Origin: an uncultured Oscillospiraceae bacterium
GTDB taxonomy: Bacteria; Bacillota; Clostridia; Oscillospirales; Ruminococcaceae
DNA length: 64,000 bases
Direction of reading: 5' to 3'
NCBI GenBank assembly: GCA_934446355.1
Contig: CAKSEC010000011.1
Coordinates: 19,965 to 83,964, forward strand
This document shows positions 51,352-59,915 of this stretch, one piece after another. A program made the position numbers and the translations under genes. Positions within the stretch are counted from its first letter, which is position 1. Each line of letters opens with the position of its first letter. The notes beneath the pieces were generated by a model. That model worked only from the letters and a program-made list of their open reading frames with translations. It was not told the origin of the DNA and made no database searches.

Positions 51352-52479
51352 TCAGTAATTCTCCGGCTCGTCCATCAGTCCGTTTTCTTCAAGGTACTCC
51401 TTCATGCCCTTGACAAGGGAGATATCCCACGTTCTGCCCTTCCACTTGTTGCCGTAAACGTTGGTGTAAGCCTCGAAATACTTTATGCTTTCCTTGCGGG
51501 TTATCTTGGAGGTATCGACGTCGGGGCTTTCGTTTTCACGCACGCGTCTTGCGACTATAACAAGGCGCATGTTATCGAAGCCGGTGGTGCCGTCGCAGGT
51601 GGACAGAGTAAGCAGCTCGTCGCCGTATTCCACGTCAACGCCGGTGTTGTACTTGCTGCGGTCCATTATCTCCATTATGTAGTTATAGAACTCGTCGCTG
51701 TTCTTGAAGTAGACGTACTTGGTGTAGTCGAACACCTCGCCGTGCTCCTCGTCAGTGTTGATGATGAACACCGAGAGTATCTTGTACTTGTTCTTCTGGT
51801 AGAGCGTGTTGAACTCGACCACGGGCGTTTCTTTCAGGAACTGTATGTTGTTGTTATAGTTGTTGAGCGCAGAGAACTTATACTTATACAGCATATTATG
51901 ACCGTAAAGTATCGTGTTGTTCGGCATTTCGTCCGGCCCGAATCTGCCCTCGTAGTCTGTGAAGATGGTTCCTGCAAATTCGTCCTGACCGTAGAAATTG
52001 TGGTGCAGGTAGAATTCGTTATCATCGCCCTGAACCACCGGATAATCGACGTTCGTGCCGTTTATAGTTATCCAGCCCACGAAGTCGTTATTCTCCTCGT
52101 AATAGGCTGCGTATTCCTCGTTTATCGAGCCGTCAGGCAGGTTGTCTATCTGCTCCTTGGTGGGCGCCTGCGGATTTACCAGCACCTGCTCGCCCTCCTG
52201 CACAGCCGAATTTCCATCGAAATTCCCCGACTGAGTGCCCGACGGCATATCGCTGTCGCCGCCGAATAAAAGCGGGTAGAGTATCAGGGCTATCGCTATG
52301 ACTGCCACGATAAGCACGCACAGCGAAGCAAGGAATATCACCTTTCTTGCGACCTCTGCCTTATCATCGCCCTTGCAGGGGATAAGTGCGGAAACAAGGC
52401 TTTTCCCGAAGCTCTGCTTTTTCTTCTTTTTGCGCTTTTTGTTGTTGTTCGGGGAAAGTCCCATATCCATTTCTGCCAT
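51352..52479 (-). CDS. Class B sortase, tandem copy 1
   Basis: 375 residues. A cytoplasmic lysine-rich head, one membrane helix (about 45-70), a variable linker, then the sortase barrel: catalytic His in ILYGHNM, Cys295 in TLSTC and Arg305 in NMRLVIV. Sortases join surface proteins to peptidoglycan or to each other. The juxtamembrane motif PCKGDDKAEVARKVIF is shared with the next sortase (PWKGDKPSEIARKIVF). It lies between the second sortase and the SpoIID gene. Confidence 0.88.
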   Translation of the reverse strand: MAEMDMGLSPNNNKKRKKKKKQSFGKSLVSALIPCKGDDKAEVARKVIFLASLCVLIVAVIAIALILYPLLFGGDSDMPSGTQSGNFDGNSAVQEGEQVLVNPQAPTKEQIDNLPDGSINEEYAAYYEENNDFVGWITINGTNVDYPVVQGDDNEFYLHHNFYGQDEFAGTIFTDYEGRFGPDEMPNNTILYGHNMLYKYKFSALNNYNNNIQFLKETPVVEFNTLYQKNKYKILSVFIINTDEEHGEVFDYTKYVYFKNSDEFYNYIMEIMDRSKYNTGVDVEYGDELLTLSTCDGTTGFDNMRLVIVARRVRENESPDVDTSKITRKESIKYFEAYTNVYGNKWKGRTWDISLVKGMKEYLEENGLMDEPENY

Positions 52480-52509
52480 GAATCTTACTTCCTTTCAGAA
52501 TATGTAGTG

Positions 52510-52533
52510 CCGGGCAGATATAGTCCTGCCCGG
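52510..52533 (-). other. Intercistronic hairpin between two sortase genes
   Basis: CCGGGCAG pairs perfectly with CTGCCCGG. No U tract follows, so it is more likely an mRNA processing or stabilising structure than a terminator. It lies in the 99-bp gap, the largest in the sortase run. Confidence 0.55.
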
Positions 52534-52578
52534 ACCTCGATTTTTTATCCTATACACGCCCTCGCTGTCCGAGAACGA

Positions 52579-53616
52579 TCAGTAGCTGTACCCGTAGATC
52601 ATATCGGCAGGCCATTTTCTGCCGCCCCATTCACCGCCGTGTACCTGATAGTAGTAGTCGAAGTAAAGCGGGTCGGGGTTCTCATAAGCCTTGTCAACAT
52701 CGACGGTCGGGTCCTCGCCCTCCCTGACCTCTCTGCCGAAGATCACCCACCGCATACTCTTGCCCTTGTAGTCGAGAATGCAGGTGGACAGCGTTATCAG
52801 GTTGTCGCCGTATTTCAGGTCGACGTCGGTGTAAAACGTCGTGCGGTCGAGTATCTGAGCGATATAATCGTCGAACTTCGCCTTGGTCTTGAACTTCCTG
52901 CCGTTTAGGTAGTAGAACACCTCGCCCTCGGTTTCCTCAGTATTGACCAGCATTCCCGCAAATATCTTGTAGGTGCTGTTTCGGTAGAGAGTGTTGAACG
53001 TTATCGTGGGATAGGAGCGGTACCAGTCCAGACCGAGGTCCTGACCGTAGCGGTAGTTGAAATATTTCGTCAGCTTTGCGAAATACTCGCCAGTCGCCAT
53101 GTTGTGACCGTACAGTATTATATTTGCGGGCGTGCTCTGCGCCGTTATAGGCTCGCGCCAGTCCGCAAAGACCGTGCCCGACTTGCTGTATTCACCGTTG
53201 AGGTTGTGTGTGAGGTAGTAGTCGTTGTCGTCGCCCTGAACCACCACGTAGTCTATGAACGGCTTTTCAGGGTCGCCCATGGTTATCCAGCCGATAACGT
53301 CCTCGTTCTGTTCAAGAAGCGGCAGGAAGTCCTCGTTTACCTCCGGGTATTCTTCAGTGAGCTGTTCCTTTTTCACGGGGTCGATGGTCACGCTTGCAGA
53401 GCCGTGGTAGATCTCGCTTATCGACTGGTTCAGCTCCCTGTCCTGTGCGTCGCTGCCGAGAAAGTTCAGTATCGTGACGAGCGAGCATATAAGCACCGCC
53501 GCCGCAACGATAAACACTATCTTTCTGGCTATTTCCGAGGGTTTGTCGCCTTTCCACGGAATGATATACCTAGCTGTCCGTAAAAATACGTTTTCCTTTT
53601 CAGCATAGTTTGCCAT
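52579..53616 (-). CDS. Class B sortase, tandem copy 2
   Basis: 345 residues. A short cytoplasmic head, membrane helix (about 29-50), linker and sortase barrel with His in ILYGHNM, Cys279 in TLSTC and Arg289 in SMRWVIF. It shares the C-terminal WGGRKWPAD-type extension with copy 1 (KWKGRTWD), so the two are the closer pair. It lies 29 bp after copy 3. Confidence 0.88.
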   Translation of the reverse strand: MANYAEKENVFLRTARYIIPWKGDKPSEIARKIVFIVAAAVLICSLVTILNFLGSDAQDRELNQSISEIYHGSASVTIDPVKKEQLTEEYPEVNEDFLPLLEQNEDVIGWITMGDPEKPFIDYVVVQGDDNDYYLTHNLNGEYSKSGTVFADWREPITAQSTPANIILYGHNMATGEYFAKLTKYFNYRYGQDLGLDWYRSYPTITFNTLYRNSTYKIFAGMLVNTEETEGEVFYYLNGRKFKTKAKFDDYIAQILDRTTFYTDVDLKYGDNLITLSTCILDYKGKSMRWVIFGREVREGEDPTVDVDKAYENPDPLYFDYYYQVHGGEWGGRKWPADMIYGYSY

Positions 53617-53645
53617 TGCACATTATCCTTTCGGGTATCGGGACA

Positions 53646-54848
53646 TCAATAGCTCAGCAGCTTGCTGCTTCTGTCCCATTCGCATACGCCGCTCCACTCG
53701 TTGCTGCCAAGACGCTGCTGGTAGTATGCGGTGAACAGTCTGGGATTCTGGTTCACCGTTGCAACGGTGACGTCTACCTTTTCGCTTTCGCCGGGTCTTA
53801 CCTTTCTTGCGAAGAGCACCCATCTGGTATCTATGCTCCTGCCGAGAGGCCAGCAGCAGGTCGAGAGCGTGAGCAGCTGGTCGCCGTAGGTAAGGTCAAC
53901 GTCGGTGAACAGCCAGCTTCTTTCCATCACGTCAATGATGAACTGGTTGAAGTCCTCCTTGTCGCTGAACGAGGTCTTGCCAACATAGTCGAACACCTCG
54001 CCGTACTGTGACTGCGTGTTCGCAAGCACGCCGGCGAATATCTTGTAGGTCTCGCAGCCGCCGTCCGGCGTCGCAAGCATCACCGTGGGGTGCACCTTAT
54101 AGAATGCGAGCGGCTCGCGGCTGCCGTAATTCGGAACGTAGTGCTTTACGTGTGCGAAGAAATCGCCGCTGATCATATTGTGTCCGAACAGTATCAGGTT
54201 TCCGTCGGTGCCGTCCCACTTGTTCTTGTAGGACGAGAATACCGTGCCGGAAATGCTGGTGTTTTTGTAGAAGTCGTGGTCGAGGTAGTAGCTGTTGTCG
54301 TCCGACTGAACAACGACGTTATTTACGCCCGTACCGGTTATCTTTACCCAAGCCCTTGTGTCGGGGTTGGTGGCGCGCAGTTCGCTCCAGTTCGGGTAAA
54401 TGGGAGTGTTCTCCAGAGGCGTTACGTTTATTTCCTCGGTTTCCTCGACGGTTTCGGACGGTCTTGCGTTGGTGCTGAACGGCTCGTAGTTCGGGTTGAC
54501 GTCCACGAAGTCGTCTATCGGCACATCGCCCATGCTCGCTATGTTTGAGTTGGTCTGCTGACCCTTGCCCATGCTGATGAGCTGCCATGCGAGTACTGCA
54601 ATGGTCGCTGCGAAAACTATGACCGCAGCTATCAGCACGATCTTGCGCAGCTTTTCGGTCACAGGGTCCTCCGGCATAGGGAATGCCGCAGCGCAGAATC
54701 TCGCCCAGCCGTTTTTCGGTCTGCCCTTTATCTTATCGGGCCTCTTGCGGGGAGAGTGGTTCTCGGTGTAGAAATCCAGCTTGTCCACCGCAATGTCCCT
54801 TGAAGCCGAATTTTTATGCTTTTTCGGCTTTTCTGTGTAGTTTGCCAT
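53646..54848 (-). CDS. Class B sortase, tandem copy 3
   Basis: 400 residues. It has the longest cytoplasmic head of the three (about 68 residues, basic), a membrane helix (about 70-92), an acidic linker and the barrel with His in ILFGHNM, Cys331 in TLSTC and Arg342 in DTRWVLF. It is the most divergent copy. It is 21 bp downstream of the CinA-like gene, so the sortases appear to share a transcript with thiI and the cysteine desulfurase. Confidence 0.87.
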   Translation of the reverse strand: MANYTEKPKKHKNSASRDIAVDKLDFYTENHSPRKRPDKIKGRPKNGWARFCAAAFPMPEDPVTEKLRKIVLIAAVIVFAATIAVLAWQLISMGKGQQTNSNIASMGDVPIDDFVDVNPNYEPFSTNARPSETVEETEEINVTPLENTPIYPNWSELRATNPDTRAWVKITGTGVNNVVVQSDDNSYYLDHDFYKNTSISGTVFSSYKNKWDGTDGNLILFGHNMISGDFFAHVKHYVPNYGSREPLAFYKVHPTVMLATPDGGCETYKIFAGVLANTQSQYGEVFDYVGKTSFSDKEDFNQFIIDVMERSWLFTDVDLTYGDQLLTLSTCCWPLGRSIDTRWVLFARKVRPGESEKVDVTVATVNQNPRLFTAYYQQRLGSNEWSGVCEWDRSSKLLSY

Positions 54849-54869
54849 AATATTTCCCCCTGACTGAAA

Positions 54870-55379
54870 TCAGTCCGTTATCTCTGCCAGAAGCAGTTCA
54901 AGTGCCTTTTGTACCGCAGCCGCGCGTATATTTTCACGGTCGGGCTTATCCTGTGCGAACAGGAATCTTTCCGCCCGGCTGCCGTTTCTGCCGCCGACGC
55001 CTATGCAGACTTCGCCGATCGGATGTGCGGCAGTTCCGCCGTCAGGACCGGCAACACCGGTCGTCGATACCGAGAAGTCCGAGCCGGAGAGCCGCCGGAC
55101 GCCGTCCGCCATCGCAGCGGCGCACTGCACGCTGTATTCCGTGTGCTGCTCCAGTATCTCAGGGCTGACCCCCAGCACCTCGCGCTTAATGCGGTTGGAG
55201 TAGGAGCATACCCCCAGTTCTATCACCGCAGAACTCCCCGCAACGGACGTCACCGCACCGGATATCATGCCGCCTGTGCAGCTTTCCGCAGTGGATATCT
55301 TTATGCGGCGGCGGGTGCATTCCTCCACCAGCCGTGCCGCCAGTGCGGCGATATTTTCGTAATGTTCCTGCGTAGTCAT
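54870..55379 (-). CDS. CinA C-terminal domain protein (nicotinamide-nucleotide amidohydrolase)
   Basis: 169 residues, the stand-alone CinA C-terminal domain. It carries STAESCTGGMISGAVTSVAGSSAVI with the catalytic serine region, GVCSYSNRIKREVLGV and TTGVAGPDGGT. The enzyme deamidates nicotinamide mononucleotide in the NAD salvage cycle. The N-terminal molybdopterin-like domain of full CinA is absent. It begins one base after the thiI stop. Confidence 0.88.
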   Translation of the reverse strand: MTTQEHYENIAALAARLVEECTRRRIKISTAESCTGGMISGAVTSVAGSSAVIELGVCSYSNRIKREVLGVSPEILEQHTEYSVQCAAAMADGVRRLSGSDFSVSTTGVAGPDGGTAAHPIGEVCIGVGGRNGSRAERFLFAQDKPDRENIRAAAVQKALELLLAEITD

Positions 55380-55380
55380 A

Positions 55381-56577
55381 TCACAGGTCCAGACCTACGG
55401 AGCGTTCTCCGTATTTGAACCGCTTCACCTCTGTTTCTGCGACCGCCTTTTCAATGAGCGGCTCGAAATCGAACGACTGCTCCGCCTTGAGTATATCGGA
55501 AAGCTCCGGACGGGTCTTCGGGTGCTTCGGCGAGAACACCGTGCAGCAGTCCTCGTAGGGGAGCGTGGATATATCGAAGGTGTCTATCCTGCGTGAGATA
55601 TCTATTATCTCCCGCTTATCCATGCCTATCACCGGACGGAACACCGGATATTCCGCAGCGGCGTTCGTGCAGAATATTGCGGGCAGGGTCTGGCTTGCGA
55701 CCTGCGCAACGCTTTCGCCGGTGATTATCGCACCGTAGTCGTTCTCACGGCATATCCTGTTGGCTATCTTGACCATTAGTCTGCGCATGAGCACCGTGAA
55801 ATACTCCTCGGGGCAGTTGTCACGCAGCGCTTCCTGAAGTTCGGTGAACGGCACGCAGTAGAATATTATATCGCCGCACCAGTCTGTCAGCTTCTCGCAG
55901 AGGGCTTCGACCTTCATGCGGGCACGCTCAGAGGTGTAGGGCGGGCTGACATAGTGTATGCAGTCCACGATAAGCCCACGCTTCGCCATCATATAGCCGG
56001 CTACCGGGCTGTCGATACCGCCCGAAAGCATGAGCAGGCTCTTTCCTGAGCTGCCGACCGGCATTCCGCCTGCGCCGGGTATCCTCAGTGCGCTGAGGTA
56101 CGCACCCTTGTCACGTATCTCAAGCCTTACAACGACGTCGGGATTGTGGACGTCCACGCCGATATGCGGGAATGCGTCGAGCACCGCTGCGCCGAGTTCC
56201 TGCTGTATCATAGGCGTGTTCATCGGGAAAGCCTTGTCGCTGCGCTTTGCTTCTACCTTGAACGTCTTTGCGCCGTCGAGCGCTTCTGCGAGGTATTCGC
56301 CACAGTGCTTGGCGATGTAGTCGAAATCCTTCGGGAAAACGGCGCAGCGCTGGATCGCGCTTATGCCGAATATCTTTTCGAGCCTTGAAATCACCTCGTC
56401 GATATCTGCGCCGTCGGGCGGGGTGATGTATATTGTAGACTGCCTGCGGAAAAAGTCGAAGCTGCCCAGCTTTTTGAGCCTGCGCTTGATGTTCTTCTGC
56501 AGCATATCCTCAAATGTCGATTTGTTCAGACCCTTGAGGGCTATTTCGCCGTACTTTACAAGAATTATCTCTTTCAT
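55381..56577 (-). CDS. thiI: tRNA 4-thiouridine sulfurtransferase ThiI
   Basis: 398 residues. An N-terminal ferredoxin-like and THUMP region to about 165 and a PP-loop domain with MLSGGIDSPVAG. The rhodanese domain of the long E. coli form is absent, as in most Firmicutes. It makes s4U8 in tRNA, receiving sulfur from a cysteine desulfurase, which is encoded 31 bp upstream in the same operon. Confidence 0.93.
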   Translation of the reverse strand: MKEIILVKYGEIALKGLNKSTFEDMLQKNIKRRLKKLGSFDFFRRQSTIYITPPDGADIDEVISRLEKIFGISAIQRCAVFPKDFDYIAKHCGEYLAEALDGAKTFKVEAKRSDKAFPMNTPMIQQELGAAVLDAFPHIGVDVHNPDVVVRLEIRDKGAYLSALRIPGAGGMPVGSSGKSLLMLSGGIDSPVAGYMMAKRGLIVDCIHYVSPPYTSERARMKVEALCEKLTDWCGDIIFYCVPFTELQEALRDNCPEEYFTVLMRRLMVKIANRICRENDYGAIITGESVAQVASQTLPAIFCTNAAAEYPVFRPVIGMDKREIIDISRRIDTFDISTLPYEDCCTVFSPKHPKTRPELSDILKAEQSFDFEPLIEKAVAETEVKRFKYGERSVGLDL

Positions 56578-56608
56578 CTGTTCTTTTCCTTTTATATTTA
56601 TAATAGTA

Positions 56609-57700
56609 TTACCTGCGTACTCTGGCTATACCCGCGCGGATACCGTCAAGCAGTGCGTCGATGTCCTGTTCTGTGGTATCTGCGCACATACTCGCCCTTA
56701 TCGCACAGTCGGCAAGCTTGTCCGGAATGCCGAGTGCGGCGGGAACGCTGCTTGTTTTGCCCCGTGAGCAGGCAGAGCCGCTGGAAACGTATATCTCACG
56801 TTCTTCGAGAGAGTGCAGCATTATTTCAGAGCGCACGCCCTCCACGCTGAAGTTCACGATGTTCGGCACGCAGTTGTCGCCGGAGTTCACGGTTATGCCG
56901 CTTAGCTGCGACAGCCCCTCGACCAGACGTGCTTTCAGGCGGGAGAAGTGCTCCGCTGTGCCATGGTACGCCTTTACTGCTGCGTCAAGTCCTGCGATGA
57001 GTTCGACCGGCTCGGTGCCGCTGCGCAGATTCTTCTGCTGACCGCCGCCGTAAAGCAGGGGAGCAAGCCGGACGCCTTTTCTTATGTACAGTGCGCCGAT
57101 ACCCTTTGAAGCGTGTATCTTATGGCCGGAAATGCTTATCAGGTCGCCGTCCAGCGGCACTTTCAGGAAGCCCTGCACTGCGTCGATATGGACGATGGTC
57201 TTGGGGTTCTTTTTCTTTACCAGCTTGTACAGCCGCTTTACATCGGTGGCGAAGCCGGTTTCGTTGTTCACCGCCATGCAGCTCACCAGCAGGGTATTGT
57301 CGTCCACTGCGTCGGCGAGTGCCTGCACGAGATCGGGGTGGTCCTTGGGAGCGAGCCGCACTACCTCGAAGCCGCGCTCTTCAAGCTTGGTCATGACGTT
57401 TGCGACTGAGGGGTGCTCTATCGCTGTCGTGACTATCCTGCTGCCGCTTCTGCGGTATATCTCGGCTGCGCCCATTATTGCGGTGTTGTTGCTTTCCGTT
57501 GCGCCTGAGGTGAATATTATATCGCCCTCGCCAAGCTTTGACAGCAGGGTCTTTTTCGCTGCGGCGATGATCTTCTCCGAGCGTATGCCGACCTTATGCA
57601 GCGAACTAGCATTGCCGAAAGACTCAGCCATTGCGCTGCAGACGGCTTCCGCCGCTTCCCGACAGGGCTTTGTCGTGGCGGCGTTGTCTAAATATATCAT
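56609..57700 (-). CDS. Cysteine desulfurase (NifS/IscS family)
   Basis: 363 residues. MIYLDNAATTKP at the start, the pyridoxal-phosphate lysine in ISGHKIHASKGIGALY, and the persulfide cysteine in SSGSACSRGKTS. The operon with thiI suggests it is the NifZ-like dedicated sulfur donor for tRNA thiolation. The ATG is preferred over a TTG just before it; AGGAG lies about 10 bases upstream. It is the first gene of a run to SpoIID. Confidence 0.92.
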   Translation of the reverse strand: MIYLDNAATTKPCREAAEAVCSAMAESFGNASSLHKVGIRSEKIIAAAKKTLLSKLGEGDIIFTSGATESNNTAIMGAAEIYRRSGSRIVTTAIEHPSVANVMTKLEERGFEVVRLAPKDHPDLVQALADAVDDNTLLVSCMAVNNETGFATDVKRLYKLVKKKNPKTIVHIDAVQGFLKVPLDGDLISISGHKIHASKGIGALYIRKGVRLAPLLYGGGQQKNLRSGTEPVELIAGLDAAVKAYHGTAEHFSRLKARLVEGLSQLSGITVNSGDNCVPNIVNFSVEGVRSEIMLHSLEEREIYVSSGSACSRGKTSSVPAALGIPDKLADCAIRASMCADTTEQDIDALLDGIRAGIARVRR

Positions 57701-57760
57701 CAAGAATCGCTCTCCTGTTCTTTTGTTCTCTGTGCATAGTTTGTCATTATATTCTATAAT

Positions 57761-57769
57761 AGTATATCA
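57761..57769 (-). promoter_or_regulatory. Possible extended -10 promoter of the desulfurase operon
   Basis: On the minus strand TGATATACT, an extended -10 form, about 60 bases upstream of the start. No good -35 at 17 bp. Weak. Confidence 0.3.
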
Positions 57770-57930
57770 CATTTTCTTTCGTTTGAACAGTCTTTTTCTG
57801 AAATTTTCACTATGATTTCATTGTGTTTACGGCGGAATTACAAAAGGTTACAAAATGGTTACAGAATACGCCTAAAAGTTACTGAAATATGACAATATCG
57901 TCTTTTCCGGTTACAATCCTGTCATATATA

Positions 57931-57959
57931 TTGATTTTTTCTGTCTGGGGTGGTACAAT
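57931..57959 (+). promoter_or_regulatory. Promoter reading into a gene-free stretch
   Basis: TTGATT, 17 bp, TACAAT on the plus strand. No plus-strand gene follows before rpmG, which has its own promoter. Confidence 0.6.
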
Positions 57960-57965
57960 ATATCC

Positions 57966-58068
57966 AGAAAGAGAAATGCACAGGCTCTTTCAGAAATTTC
58001 ATGATAAACTATTGATCCTCCAATTACCAGAAACCTCCGAAAGCTTCATTCGGAGGTTTCTGGTATTA
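57966..58068 (+). ncRNA. Candidate small RNA
   Basis: A promoter-like sequence directly upstream and a strong hairpin (CCAGAAACCTCCGA with TCGGAGGTTTCTGG) about 100 bases on would define a short transcript. It contains GATCCTCC, complementary to a ribosome site, in the single-stranded part. The hairpin has only a short T tail (TATTATA). The rest of 57770-57930 holds only GGTTACA-like repeats. Confidence 0.35.
58027..58063. terminator. Strong hairpin downstream of ispF
   Basis: CCAGAAACCTCCGA pairs perfectly with TCGGAGGTTTCTGG. On the minus strand it follows ispF by about 20 bp. U tails are short on both sides. Confidence 0.6.
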
Positions 58069-58083
58069 TATGGCGAAATCTGC

Positions 58084-58554
58084 TTACCGGCTGACGAGCA
58101 GCACCGAAGCCTGTGCGCCTATGCCGTTTCCGGCAAGACCCAGACCCTCCTCGGTGGTCGCCTTGACGCTCACCTGCGAGATATCGCAGCCGAAAGCCGC
58201 CGCAAGGCTCTCCCGCATGGCGGTGATGTGCTTTGCGAGTTTCGGGCGTTCGGCTATTATCGTAATGTCGAGATTGCCGAGCGCATAGCCGCTTTCCGTC
58301 ATTAGCCCCACGACCTGCGAAAGCAGCTTCATGCTGTCCGCTCCTTTATACTGCGGATCGCTGTCCGGAAAAAGCTTCCCGATATCGCCTAGCGCCAGCG
58401 CACCCAGAATCGCGTCCATCAGTGCGTGTACTGCGACGTCTGCGTCAGAGTGCCCCAGAAGCCCCAGTTCCGAGGGTACCTCAACGCCGCACAGCACCAG
58501 TCTGCGCCTCTCGACAAGACGATGAACGTCATAGCCCGTGCCTATCCTTATCAT
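58084..58554 (-). CDS. ispF: 2-C-methyl-D-erythritol 2,4-cyclodiphosphate synthase
   Basis: 156 residues, the family length. IspF makes the cyclic diphosphate in the MEP isoprenoid pathway. Metal ligands Asp8 and His10 (GTGYDVHR) and His42 in GHSDADV are present, with the C-terminal VKATTEEGLGLAGNGIGAQASVLL. The ATG behind GCGGGG is chosen; a longer frame starting upstream lies over the promoter. It is a single gene, divergent from rpmG. Confidence 0.95.
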   Translation of the reverse strand: MIRIGTGYDVHRLVERRRLVLCGVEVPSELGLLGHSDADVAVHALMDAILGALALGDIGKLFPDSDPQYKGADSMKLLSQVVGLMTESGYALGNLDITIIAERPKLAKHITAMRESLAAAFGCDISQVSVKATTEEGLGLAGNGIGAQASVLLVSR

Positions 58555-58579
58555 AATATCCCCGCCTTTCATGAGGTTT

Positions 58580-58608
58580 ATTTTACACCACCCTGCCTGA
58601 TTTGTCAA
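58580..58608 (-). promoter_or_regulatory. Promoter of ispF
   Basis: On the minus strand TTGACA, 17 bp, TAAAAT. It is back-to-back with the rpmG promoter, with the dyad TTTATGA-TCATAAA (58612-58631) between them. Confidence 0.75.
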
Positions 58609-58637
58609 TCATTTATGAAAAATATCATAAATACCGC

Positions 58638-58666
58638 TTGACAAAAGGATTTGTATATGGTATAAT
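58638..58666 (+). promoter_or_regulatory. Consensus promoter of the rpmG-secE-nusG-rplKA operon
   Basis: TTGACA, 17 bp, TATAAT, perfect. The leader to rpmG is about 155 bases and carries hairpins (GGAC/GTCC, ATACC/GGTAT) and a possible leader peptide. Confidence 0.88.
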
Positions 58667-58793
58667 AGTGTTACCTCGAATGGGGTTTATTTTTTTGTGC
58701 CTGTTTTCGGACGGGAGCAGTCCGGCTGAGAATACCGCACAGAGGGTATTTCCCCCGATGAAACCCGCAATCCCGCGGACGAGGGAGGCAAAA

Positions 58794-58817
58794 ATGCCTG
58801 AAAAGGCAAGAAAATAG
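58794..58817 (+). CDS. Possible 7-residue leader peptide MPEKARK
   Basis: ATG behind GGGAGG, seven codons and a TAG whose bases run into the GGAGG of rpmG. Ribosomes finishing this frame would sit over the rpmG start, so translational coupling is possible. It is too short to judge by conservation here. Confidence 0.35.
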   Translation: MPEKARK

Positions 58818-58829
58818 GAGGTGCCGAAA

Positions 58830-58979
58830 GTGAGAGTTAAGATTACACTGGCGTGTACAGAATGCAAACAGCGCAACTACAACACCATGAAGAACAAGAA
58901 GAATGATCCTGACAGACTTGAGATGAACAAGTACTGCCGCTTCTGCAAAAAGCATACTCTTCACAAGGAAACCAAGTGA
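58830..58979 (+). CDS. rpmG: 50S ribosomal protein L33
   Basis: 49 residues from a GTG behind GGAGGT: VRVKITLACTECKQRNY, then NKKNDPDRLEMNKYCRFCKKH. The paired CxxC motifs show the zinc-binding C+ form. It stands 15 bp ahead of secE, the usual order in Firmicutes. Confidence 0.95.
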   Translation: MRVKITLACTECKQRNYNTMKNKKNDPDRLEMNKYCRFCKKHTLHKETK

Positions 58980-58994
58980 TCGGAAGGAGTCAGA

Positions 58995-59318
58995 ATGGCA
59001 AACGAGATCGAAAAGAAGAACGTTGGCAAGGAAGCTCCCGAAGAAGTCACTGATGTGAAGGCAGGCGCAGAGCCTAAGGAAAAGAAGTCCAAGGATAAGG
59101 GCGCAAACGCTAAGAAGGCGTCCGCAAAGAAGCCCAAGAAGGGTATCGTCAAGTATTTCAAGGACGCAAAGGCAGAGTTCAAGAAGGTCGTATGGCCTAC
59201 ACCGAAAAGCACCACTAACAACACTATCGTCGTTATCGTGGTATGTCTGGTTTCCGGACTTTTCATTTTCGGTATAGACTCGCTCTTTGCACTCATCAAC
59301 AGAGTGGTACTGGGCTGA
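58995..59318 (+). CDS. secE: Preprotein translocase subunit SecE
   Basis: 107 residues. The C-terminal 60 are the normal SecE: IVKYFKDAKAEFKKVVWPTPKST and one membrane helix (about 78-100). The first 48 residues are an extra Lys/Ala/Glu-rich segment with no hydrophobicity, so the protein is longer than the usual single-helix SecE of Firmicutes. AAGGAG precedes the ATG. Confidence 0.93.
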   Translation: MANEIEKKNVGKEAPEEVTDVKAGAEPKEKKSKDKGANAKKASAKKPKKGIVKYFKDAKAEFKKVVWPTPKSTTNNTIVVIVVCLVSGLFIFGIDSLFALINRVVLG

Positions 59319-59337
59319 CAGTTCCAAGGGGGTTAAT

Positions 59338-59862
59338 ATGGCTGATACAGAGGCAAAGTGGTATATACTCCACACTTATTCCGGCTACGAGAACAAGGTC
59401 GCCAGCGACATCATGAAGGTCGTTGAGAACAGAAATCTCCAGAACCTCATCGAAGAAGTTTATCTTCCCGTTGAAACGACCACGCAGGTCAAGGAAAACG
59501 GCAAAGAGGTCCAGGTGGAGGAAAAGCTGTTCCCCAGCTATGTGTTCGTCAAGATGATAATCACCAACGAGTCTTGGTATATCTGCCGCAACACAAGAGG
59601 CGTCACCGGCTTTGTCGGTCCGGGGTCACAGCCTACTCCTCTTAGCGAAGACGAGGTGAGGAACCTCGGTATCATCACGAGAGAAACGAGCGTTTCTTTC
59701 GACACAGGCGACAGAGTCAGCATCAAGTCCGGCCCGCTCGAGGGCTTTGAGGGCATCGTCAAGAGCGTTGACGCAGATCACGGCACAGCCGATGTTGATG
59801 TTTCAATGTTCGGCAGACCTACGCCCGCCACACTTGAGCTTTCAGCTATCGTCAAGCTTTGA
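59338..59862 (+). CDS. nusG: Transcription antitermination protein NusG
   Basis: 174 residues. NGN domain with WYILHTYSGYENKVA and FPSYVFVKM, then the KOW motif at about 122-150 (GDRVSIKSGPLEGFEGIVKSVD). It modulates RNA polymerase pausing and couples it to ribosomes. The ATG behind AAGGGGG is used; an earlier ATG lies inside secE without a site. Confidence 0.96.
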   Translation: MADTEAKWYILHTYSGYENKVASDIMKVVENRNLQNLIEEVYLPVETTTQVKENGKEVQVEEKLFPSYVFVKMIITNESWYICRNTRGVTGFVGPGSQPTPLSEDEVRNLGIITRETSVSFDTGDRVSIKSGPLEGFEGIVKSVDADHGTADVDVSMFGRPTPATLELSAIVKL

Positions 59863-59915
59863 CGCATTTCGCGTGAGAAAGCTAAACTTCAAGTTTTTTA
59901 TGGAGGAATAAAATC

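Noticed and set aside
57889..58305. 138-residue plus-strand frame
   Set aside because: It crosses the strong hairpin and most of it is antisense to ispF.
58667..58800. TPP riboswitch suggested by GGCTGAGAATACC
   Set aside because: The second conserved half (CCTGATC and the GCGnAGGGA region) is absent and the downstream gene is rpmG.
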